A stretch of 12,123 nt of DNA from an uncultured Gammaproteobacteria bacterium (lineage in GTDB: Bacteria > Pseudomonadota > Gammaproteobacteria > Pseudomonadales > Pseudohongiellaceae). Below the pieces are notes generated by a model. That model was not told where the DNA came from and did not search any database. It worked only from the letters and a program-made list of their open reading frames with translations. Where the stretch lies: assembly GCA_903889815.1 (NCBI GenBank), contig CAISYX010000080.1, forward strand, positions 1 through 12,123, in the 5' to 3' direction. Every line of letters starts with the position of its first letter. Positions within the stretch are counted from its first letter, which is position 1. This document shows positions 6,945 to 12,057 of the stretch, piece by piece. A program made the position numbers and the translations under genes.

Positions 6945-7763
6945 TCACTGTGTATCAATGTAAGTGGCAACTCGAGCATTCCAGCCCTCACGCCAGCGAT
7001 CTTCGTCACGTTCTCCCGGCGCATTTGCGATTCTGCGGGCCAGCACGATCTTGGCTGCACGCGAGAACTGTGCAAGGAGTGGTGTGTCATTGCGCGTCTG
7101 AAGCAATTGTTCCAGAACCTGCAGCAGACCCCAGCCTTGACCTGAATATCGTTCTGTCTCGGCAGTGCCTTCGCCCTTGAAGTTGACATAGTCGATCAGC
7201 GCGTACATCCCCATGGGTGGCGAGCTGGCGGCGATCTCCTCAAAGACGGCCCTGACGGCCTCGGGCTGTTGCGTGTGAGCGAGCAGAGAAGGCAGGCTCG
7301 CATGCATGCGCTGGATGATGAATTCGACCTGGACCCCACGTGTGTCATTCAGGAAGTCGCGCAAGGTCTGCATGCGGGGACTTTCCAGATCGGAAAGGAA
7401 AGCAACACGGTCAGGCCATGGAGAATGACGCTCAGGAAGAGCGGCAATCCATTCCGGAATCTTGATTTCTTTTTCTTCGTAAAAGGCCAGCAGGGCGGGA
7501 AAGCTTTCGACAAAAACTTCCTGCTGCCCGTTCCGGTACCAGATGAAGTGACCAATTCCCAGAGAAGGGAAGTCTTCGCCCGCGTTCCAACTGGTTAAAC
7601 ACGGTATTTTCAGGTTACACTCGTTGGCGAAAATGCGCTCTCCTATCCAGTCAGTCTGCTCCGCCGTCAGTTCAGGCAGATTGTCGCGGCCAAAGCGCGA
7701 GCAGGCACTTGAAAGGAGCAGGCCGAGAAGCAACAGCGCAAGGAAATAAGGATGTTTCTTCAC
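6945..7763 (-). CDS. Lipoprotein with lysozyme-like motif (GTG start)
   Basis: A 272-aa protein beginning MKKHPYFLALLLLGLLLSSA followed by Cys21: a lysine-rich start, a hydrophobic core and a lipobox-like SSAC. It should be a lipidated envelope protein. The GTG at 7763 is chosen because AGGA (complement of 7772-7775) lies 8 bases upstream and it yields a clean signal peptide; the ATG at 7850 would place 29 polar residues in front. The mature part holds NEC (E48, C49), C55, LTSWNAGEDFPSLGIGHFIW (57-76) and later DYVNFKGEG and GQGWGLLQVL. A glutamate followed by a Ser-Leu-Gly-Ile-Gly-His segment recalls phage-type lysozymes (T4: Glu11, then TIGIGH), so peptidoglycan binding or cleavage is possible, but I cannot name the family. 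It is transcribed divergently from the ATPase gene 90 bases away. Confidence 0.8.
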   Translation of the reverse strand: MKKHPYFLALLLLGLLLSSACSRFGRDNLPELTAEQTDWIGERIFANECNLKIPCLTSWNAGEDFPSLGIGHFIWYRNGQQEVFVESFPALLAFYEEKEIKIPEWIAALPERHSPWPDRVAFLSDLESPRMQTLRDFLNDTRGVQVEFIIQRMHASLPSLLAHTQQPEAVRAVFEEIAASSPPMGMYALIDYVNFKGEGTAETERYSGQGWGLLQVLEQLLQTRNDTPLLAQFSRAAKIVLARRIANAPGERDEDRWREGWNARVATYIDTQ

Positions 7764-7852
7764 TGCGAAATTCCTGAAATTGAAGATCGTGAAACAGCGG
7801 GTCTGCTCCTGGAATTCAATCGACCCCTGGTTAACAGTGCGGGCAAGCATAC

Positions 7853-8932
7853 TTGAATCAGACAGTAGAAGTCATCGAAGTGAAAGAAGGCGAGCCACAA
7901 GACGAATTTGTCCGCGGTCTGGCCTTGATCTATCAGCGGCTCAAGCAGAGCAAACACCTCAAGAAGGCAATGACGGAGGTCGAGCAGTCGCTGCTTGATC
8001 TGCTGGGCGTTCGCCTGTTCACCATCTATCAGTGCGTTCAGAACGGCAAGGAAGTGTTTGCCAGCTTCAAGGGAGGCGATCCTGACAACAACAATGCCAG
8101 GGAGATTCGTGTGCCTTTCAGCCCGACATCGCTCGCTGGCTATGTGGCGTTGAGTCAACGTGCCCTGGTCATTCGCAACGTTCTGGACCACAAGGAACTG
8201 CTGGATATCCATCCGCGGCTCAAATTCGACCGGCGCTTCAGCGATGCGAAAGGCTGGGCAGTGAAATCCCAGATAGTGGTCCCGATCAAGGACGGCATCC
8301 TGCTTGGTGTCCTGCAGTTGATCAATTTCGTGGGTGATCGCGACTTCACCAAGACCGATCTAAAGCACGCCATGATGGTGTCGCAGATGCTTGCAAAGCA
8401 GTTTCGCTCGGAACTGCAGAGCACTCAGGGGCCTTACGACTACCTGGTCCAGAAGAACAGGATCAGCAGTCAGGAACTGGAGGATGTGCAGAACAAGGTC
8501 GGCCTTTACGGCGGCTCAGTCGCGCGGATTCTGATGGAGGATTTCAGCATTGACGCCGATTCGATTGGCGCCTCGCTGGAATACTACTACCGTGTTCCCT
8601 ACATGAAGTTTCAGCCCGGACACACGTTGCCGGCAGAACTGTTCGAGAACATCGGCGTCAGTTATCTTCGCAAGAACCTCTGGCTGCCGGTGGCAGGCAA
8701 CAAGGACGAAGCGGTCATCCTGATTGATGATCCAAGCGACTATCAGCGCATCATGGAGATACAGGGCGTGCTGAATGCCCGCAACTACGCATTCCGAGTG
8801 GGCTTGCCCGAACACATCCTGATGTTCCTGCGCGAAGACGACGGCAGCGACATGGAAGCTGGTTTCGACGATGTGTTTTCGCGTCTGGAGGAGCAGGGCA
8901 ATGTTGAAGTCGAATCCGAGGACGAGCAGTAG
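7853..8932 (+). CDS. N-terminal half of a GAF/MshEN/GspE-type ATPase, ends at an in-frame TAG
   Basis: This 359-codon frame encodes a GAF domain (about residues 40-185; RLFTIYQCVQNGKEVFASF, VPFSPTSLAGYVALSQR and VVPIKDGILLGVLQLINF) and an MshEN/T2SSE_N-like domain (about 195-330; YDYLVQKNRISSQELEDVQ, then SIGASLEYYYRVPYM and DEAVILIDDPSDYQRIMEIQ). An acidic stretch, EVESEDEQ, precedes TAG 8930-8932. The next frame continues in the same phase with the start of a GspE ATPase domain, so this is most likely the front of a single 764-codon protein. There is no ATG near the start: an in-frame stop lies at 7832, so the first possible starts are TTG 7853 and GTG 7880. GAF domains bind small ligands and MshEN domains can bind cyclic di-GMP; whether they do here is not known. 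Confidence 0.82.
   Translation: MNQTVEVIEVKEGEPQDEFVRGLALIYQRLKQSKHLKKAMTEVEQSLLDLLGVRLFTIYQCVQNGKEVFASFKGGDPDNNNAREIRVPFSPTSLAGYVALSQRALVIRNVLDHKELLDIHPRLKFDRRFSDAKGWAVKSQIVVPIKDGILLGVLQLINFVGDRDFTKTDLKHAMMVSQMLAKQFRSELQSTQGPYDYLVQKNRISSQELEDVQNKVGLYGGSVARILMEDFSIDADSIGASLEYYYRVPYMKFQPGHTLPAELFENIGVSYLRKNLWLPVAGNKDEAVILIDDPSDYQRIMEIQGVLNARNYAFRVGLPEHILMFLREDDGSDMEAGFDDVFSRLEEQGNVEVESEDEQ
8930..8932 (+). other. In-frame amber stop splitting the ATPase gene
   Basis: TAG interrupts one continuous frame between an acidic linker (EVESEDEQ) and the conserved lead-in to the ATPase (EENLAATSAIIQLVNRII). CAG or GAG to TAG is a single substitution. The base context is GAGCAG TAG GAGGAG, and the stop overlaps a strong Shine-Dalgarno-like AGGAGGAG at 8931-8938. 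TAG also ends the receptor, rimI, the ATPase itself and the 251-aa gene, so TAG is an ordinary stop in this genome. Confidence 0.85.
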
Positions 8933-8971
8933 GAGGAGAACCTTGCTGCCACCTCTGCCATCATTCAGCTG

Positions 8972-10147
8972 GTGAACCGCATCATTACCGAGGCGGACCG
9001 ACTTGGCTCCTCGGATATTCATGTCGAGCCAGGCAAGGATCAGGCACCAGGTATCGTGCGAATTCGTGTCGACGGCATCTGCCGCGAGCTCCTGAAGGTT
9101 CCCAAGGAGCACACCTCCGCACTGATTGCCCGAATCAAGGTGATTTCCCGTCTCAACATCGCCGAGCGGCGCCTGCCGCAGGACGGCAAATGCAAACTCA
9201 AAGTGCGTGGCAAGAAACTCGAGTTGCGGGTTGCCACCGTGCCCACTGTGAACGGCGAAAGTGCCGTGCTGCGTCTGCTGGCTGCCGGCAGCGCGATGCC
9301 GCTGGCAAAGTTGAATCTCTCGACTCCCAACTACAACAAGATCGTGGAGTTGTCCGGCCATCCACACGGCTTGCTGCTGGTGGTCGGTCCAACCGGATCG
9401 GGAAAGACCACAACGCTGCACGGAGTGCTGGGTTTCATCAACACACCGGACCGCAAGATATGGACTGCGGAAGACCCTGTGGAAATCACCCAACCAGGCC
9501 TGCAGCAAGTGCAGGTGCTGCCCAAGATCAATTTCACATTTGCAACGGCGATGCGCGCATTCCTGCGTGCCGACCCTGACGTGATCCTGATAGGTGAGAT
9601 GCGGGATCACGAAACAGCCGCAATCGGCATTGAAGCATCGCTTACTGGCCACCTGGTGCTGTCGACCCTGCACACCAACTCGGCGCCGGAAACCATCACG
9701 CGCCTGCTTGATCTTGGACTGGATCCGGTGAACTTTTCTGACGCGCTGCTGGGCGTGCTGGCGCAACGACTGATGCGCACGCTTTGCAAGAGTTGCAAGG
9801 AGGCTTATACCCCCACCCCGCAGGAACTCGATCATCTGATCGACAGCTACGGACGAGCCGATTTCCACGAGCTGGGTGTGGATATGGGCAATCCCAGGCT
9901 TTACAGGGCAGTGGGTTGTGATGAATGCGGTGGCACTGGCTACAAGGGGCGTACCGGCATTCACGAGTTGCTGGTGGGGACCCACGAGTTGCGCAGCCTG
10001 ATCTACCACAAGGCTGATCTGGACTCACTGCGCAATCAGGCACTGCGCGATGGCATGCGCACGCTGAAGCAGGATGGCATCAGCAAGATCTTCATGGGCC
10101 TGAGCGATTACAAGCAACTGCTGCGTGTGGTCGCTGAACAGCGGTAG
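8972..10147 (+). CDS. C-terminal half of a GspE/PilB-type secretion ATPase
   Basis: A 391-codon frame with all landmarks of type II secretion / type IV pilus assembly ATPases: SSDIHVEPG, Walker A GPTGSGKTTT (from 9386), the Asp box WTAEDPVEITQPGLQQVQ, Walker B LRADPDVILIGEMRDHET, the His box LTGHLVLSTLHTN, and a zinc-binding quartet LCKSCKE plus GCDECGGTGYKGRTGIHE (C272, C275, C316, C319 counted from the GTG). Such hexameric cytosolic ATPases power pilus or pseudopilus assembly. No other secretion or pilus genes are nearby. The homologous region begins upstream at 8933 (EENLAATSAI), in phase with the preceding GAF-containing frame. GTG 8972 is only the first conventional start after the TAG, and it would delete about 13 conserved residues. 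Whether this half is expressed alone, by readthrough, or not at all cannot be decided from sequence. Confidence 0.85.
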   Translation: MNRIITEADRLGSSDIHVEPGKDQAPGIVRIRVDGICRELLKVPKEHTSALIARIKVISRLNIAERRLPQDGKCKLKVRGKKLELRVATVPTVNGESAVLRLLAAGSAMPLAKLNLSTPNYNKIVELSGHPHGLLLVVGPTGSGKTTTLHGVLGFINTPDRKIWTAEDPVEITQPGLQQVQVLPKINFTFATAMRAFLRADPDVILIGEMRDHETAAIGIEASLTGHLVLSTLHTNSAPETITRLLDLGLDPVNFSDALLGVLAQRLMRTLCKSCKEAYTPTPQELDHLIDSYGRADFHELGVDMGNPRLYRAVGCDECGGTGYKGRTGIHELLVGTHELRSLIYHKADLDSLRNQALRDGMRTLKQDGISKIFMGLSDYKQLLRVVAEQR

Positions 10148-10162
10148 CTCTGCAATTTTCAT

Positions 10163-10191
10163 GAACCTGTTCAAGGTTCTGATTTCTTTTT
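10163..10191 (+). terminator. Probable intrinsic terminator after the ATPase gene
   Basis: GAACCT (10163-10168) and AGGTTC (10174-10179) form a perfect 6-bp stem with a 5-base loop, followed by a T-rich run TTTCTTTTT at 10183-10191. It begins 16 bases after the ATPase stop codon and points in the right direction. The stem is short, so termination may be partial. Confidence 0.55.
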
Positions 10192-10269
10192 CCAAGGACA
10201 TCGCGTACTTGTCGCTATAGTGGCCACCAGGTCGCGAGCATGCGCGACTGAATTCGGGGGTCCTCGCTC

Positions 10270-10572
10270 ATGAAACTGGTCTTGTCAGCGGTGTGTGTAT
10301 TTTTGTGTATCGGCATGGTCCTGGCGCGGGAAATGCTCAGTCGCTTCGGGATGGAATCCAACTACCTGATGATCGCCGTGCTGGCGGTGCTGCTCACGGC
10401 GCTGCTGGCCGGACGAAGCCTTTTGCTGATGGGGATGGTGCTGATGCTCAGCATCGTCCTGAATCTCCCGCCCGACACCCTCGGCCCGATTGTACTGGAT
10501 CAGGATCTGCTGCTGGCTGCACTGATCGGTGTGATCACACTGCCGGTGGTGCATCGGCTGCTGTTGCGGTGA
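10270..10572 (+). CDS. Small hydrophobic membrane protein
   Basis: A 100-aa protein that is almost entirely hydrophobic, with about three membrane helices (about 3-19, 32-63 possibly as one long or two short helices, and 81-97) and few charged residues (AREMLSRFGMES between the first two). I do not recognise the family. GGGGG at 10256-10260 lies 9 bases before the ATG and is a plausible ribosome binding site; TATAGT at 10216-10221 may be a -10 box with no clear -35. The upstream terminator-like hairpin suggests that it is transcribed separately from the ATPase. Its 3' end overlaps the convergent 73-aa gene by 38 bases. Confidence 0.72.
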   Translation: MKLVLSAVCVFLCIGMVLAREMLSRFGMESNYLMIAVLAVLLTALLAGRSLLLMGMVLMLSIVLNLPPDTLGPIVLDQDLLLAALIGVITLPVVHRLLLR

Positions 10573-10756
10573 CTTTGAGCTTTGGAATGGCACCGGGATT
10601 GCCTCCTTCCAGAAGTGTTCGGGCAGCGTCGCTGAGGGTGTTGCGTGCAAGTGCACTGGTCCTGGTCTCGTGATAGCACTCGGCGGCGAAGTAGGCGGCT
10701 ACCAGTGAGACCGCTGCAAAGAGGCTTGCCACGATGCGGAGAATACCGGTTTTCAT
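10535..10756 (-). CDS. Small membrane-anchored protein
   Basis: A 73-aa protein beginning MKTGILRIVASLFAAVSLVAAYFAA, a positively charged start plus one hydrophobic helix (about 6-26), which could be a membrane anchor or an uncleaved signal. A short soluble tail follows (HETRTSALARNTLSDAARTL, ending in ADAPPAV). The ATG at 10756 is preferred because GAGGGAG (complement of 10763-10769) is 6 bases upstream; an ATG at 10771 would add five residues and cover that site. I do not recognise it. It overlaps the convergent 100-aa gene by 38 bases, and its upstream side is a 460-base AT-rich spacer. Confidence 0.65.
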   Translation of the reverse strand: MKTGILRIVASLFAAVSLVAAYFAAECYHETRTSALARNTLSDAARTLLEGGNPGAIPKLKVTATAADAPPAV

Positions 10757-10816
10757 GGTGCGCTCCCTCATTGCATTTGTGCGAAAAAGCCTGAAGTTGG
10801 CGCGATTAAAGAGTAA

Positions 10817-10867
10817 AAAAAGCTAATAAAAACAGCGGGCAAACAAGGTGTTTTTAACAAGCTTTTT
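10817..10867. repeat. Long AT-rich imperfect inverted repeat
   Basis: AAAAAGCT (10817-10824) pairs with AGCTTTTT (10860-10867), and further in AAAAACA (10828-10834) pairs with TGTTTTT (10849-10855), with a 3x4 internal loop and a 14-base loop GCGGGCAAACAAGG. With A-tracts on one side and T-tracts on the other it could act as a weak bidirectional terminator or as a cruciform or duplex-opening element. Confidence 0.6.
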
Positions 10868-10882
10868 AATTGTGCTCCTTTT

Positions 10883-10891
10883 TTATGCACA
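10883..10891 (+). promoter_or_regulatory. DnaA-box consensus match TTATGCACA
   Basis: The sequence matches the E. coli DnaA consensus TTATNCACA at all defined positions. A single 9-mer can occur by chance, so its weight comes from the nearby second match at 11073 and the AT-rich setting. Confidence 0.4.
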
Positions 10892-10986
10892 CAAGAGGCA
10901 GTTTTGTCACGTTTACCCTTGAAATACAGTGTTTTTCGCGACAAGAACGCTCGATAATCAACTATGTATTTGAATTAAATAGATAA

Positions 10987-11002
10987 TTTTAACTGGTTAA
11001 AA
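10987..11002. promoter_or_regulatory. Operator-like palindrome
   Basis: TTTTAAC (10987-10993) and GTTAAAA (10996-11002) are perfect inverted arms around TG, in the spacer upstream of the 251-aa gene. This looks like a dimeric repressor site, but no regulator gene is adjacent, and AT-rich sequence produces such palindromes easily. Confidence 0.3.
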
Positions 11003-11071
11003 AATAGCCAATTTGTGTGGAGGCACGTGAAAACCAGCGTTTACGCCTGCTTTTTTCATGTTATCAACTGA

Positions 11072-11096
11072 CTTATCCACAGAATCTGTGGACAAG
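11072..11096. promoter_or_regulatory. Inverted pair of DnaA-box-like sites
   Basis: A perfect TTATCCACA (11073-11081) faces TGTGGACAA (11087-11095), whose complement TTGTCCACA differs at one base from the top-affinity box. Together they form two 12-base arms, CTTATCCACAGA and TCTGTGGACAAG, around a single A, with one mismatch. A weaker match, TTATCAACT, lies in the same orientation 12 bases upstream (11061-11069). TTATCCACA is the strongest E. coli DnaA box (R1/R4 type). Confidence 0.55.
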
Positions 11097-11165
11097 ATTT
11101 TCTGTGTTTCGACACCACAATAATTGCCTGCCGTCAATCACACAAATCAGTGAGTGTGAGCGCTT

Positions 11166-11190
11166 TGGCGCATTGTGCAGGCGCCATTTT
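11166..11190 (+). terminator. Terminator-like hairpin just upstream of the 251-aa gene
   Basis: TGGCGC (11166-11171) and GCGCCA (11181-11186) form a perfect GC-rich 6-bp stem with a 9-base loop, followed by TTTT (11187-11190). It ends 26 bases before the ATG at 11217. It could end a short leader or small RNA, or act as an attenuator in the 5' leader of that gene. The T-run is short. Confidence 0.4.
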
Positions 11191-11216
11191 CAAGAGTGTG
11201 AAAGTTGGAAACAGAA

Positions 11217-11972
11217 ATGCGAGAAAAGTGTTACCCATCCAAGGTGAGGCTTGCCGTTCTGCAGGATTATGACTTTGTCTTGTCAATCCAACAGTGGTAT
11301 CGTACGGACGTAATTTACCCTGATTCGTGGCATGAGATGGTTGAACTGACTGGCGATATTCCGTTTTTGTGGAGACTGAGCCCGGAGTCAAGCGAGGGCT
11401 TGTGTGCTGTATCGATGGTGGTTCCCTTTGAAACGGATGACGACCGACGTGATCTGACCATCGAAACCAGTGTTGTCAGCTTCGCTTCAGACAGTTCCCG
11501 TGCAGAAACCGAAGAGATGCTGGAGTGGAATCAGGATGACATCAGTCTGTTCCTCAAGCTGGTCGCGCACGAACAGGACGAACACCGCATTGCGATGCTG
11601 GACAGTGTCCGCATCGATCTGACCGACCCTGCAATCATTGACATCATTCATGTTGTTGCCGCCGCCGGCTTCGGAATGGCATATGGCTCCCAGGGCGTCC
11701 TCAATCCTTCCAGCGGACTGTATCCGGCGCACACCTGCGACATCGGCAGCTTCGCGTCTCTAAACACCTTGATTGGATTCAAGCGCTGTGTGGTAGTGGA
11801 TGTGGACAATGAAGACGTCGTTTGCGTGCTGCTGGACGAAATCGACATTGAGTCCGAAGGCGAGTTCGACCGCCTGTGTCGCCATGATCTGCTTCTGGCC
11901 AAACGTGCTGATCTGTTGCATCCAGATTTCGCAATTACTACTGGCCGTCCGGTCTCAGCGACCGTTCATTAG
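11217..11972 (+). CDS. Unrecognised acidic cytosolic protein
   Basis: A 251-aa protein with no signal peptide or convincing transmembrane helix and an excess of Asp and Glu. I do not recognise the family. Recognisable stretches include WYRTDVIYPDSWHEM, a segment with AAAGFGMAYGSQGVLNPSSG and VVVDVDNEDVVCVLLDEIDI near the end. The latter half looks like alternating strands and helices of a globular domain. I chose ATG 11217 (GGAA six bases upstream); TTG 11205 is an alternative start, and an in-frame stop at 11199 prevents a longer form. It lies 85 bases before prfC on the same strand and might share its transcript. The preceding hairpin at 11166-11190 could attenuate its expression. Confidence 0.75.
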   Translation: MREKCYPSKVRLAVLQDYDFVLSIQQWYRTDVIYPDSWHEMVELTGDIPFLWRLSPESSEGLCAVSMVVPFETDDDRRDLTIETSVVSFASDSSRAETEEMLEWNQDDISLFLKLVAHEQDEHRIAMLDSVRIDLTDPAIIDIIHVVAAAGFGMAYGSQGVLNPSSGLYPAHTCDIGSFASLNTLIGFKRCVVVDVDNEDVVCVLLDEIDIESEGEFDRLCRHDLLLAKRADLLHPDFAITTGRPVSATVH

Positions 11973-12057
11973 GGCCTCTGCGCCCGGCAACTCCCCAGCC
12001 AGCAGTCACCCAGTGTCCGCCATGACGCGACCTAAAAAACAAGACAGGAATTGACCC

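Larger units (their letters stand above)
10757..11216. other. AT-rich gene-free region with DnaA-box-like sites and hairpins
   Basis: A 460-base spacer between divergent genes. From about 10800 to 11060 it is conspicuously AT-rich compared with the rest of the window. It contains a long AT-rich hairpin (10817-10867), a perfect TTATGCACA (10883-10891), a palindrome (10987-11002), an inverted pair of DnaA-box-like sites (11072-11096) and a terminator-like hairpin (11166-11190). It must also hold the promoters of both flanking genes, but I cannot pick convincing -35/-10 pairs. I see no ORF with credible coding character and no tRNA. The combination resembles a replication origin or DnaA-binding locus, but no dnaA, rpmH, mnmG or rep gene is visible, so this remains an inference. 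Confidence 0.5.

Noticed and set aside
6941..6957. Direct repeat TGTATCA x2 at the end of the lipoprotein gene
   Set aside because: Only two 7-base copies, overlapping a coding end. No sign of an att site or mobile-element boundary.
7764..7850. Start of the lipoprotein at ATG 7850
   Set aside because: It would put 29 polar residues before the signal peptide and has no better ribosome binding site. GTG 7763 has AGGA at 8 bases and gives a proper lipoprotein signal.
8930..8932. Genome-wide recoding of TAG as a sense codon
   Set aside because: At least four other genes in the window end with TAG at the expected family length or position (receptor, rimI, the ATPase C-terminus and the 251-aa protein).
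8516..10009. A 497-codon open frame on the minus strand opposite the ATPase gene
   Set aside because: It is the mirror of a strongly conserved ATPase coding sequence, has His/Gln-rich low-complexity composition and no recognisable domain.
11138..11159. TCACAC...GTGTGA inverted repeat as a CRP site
   Set aside because: The arms are in the opposite order to the CRP consensus (TGTGA then TCACA) and the spacing is 10 rather than 6 bases.
10757..11216. tRNA, CRISPR array or IS remnant in the AT-rich spacer
   Set aside because: No cloverleaf, no regularly spaced repeats and no transposase-like frame or terminal repeats could be seen.
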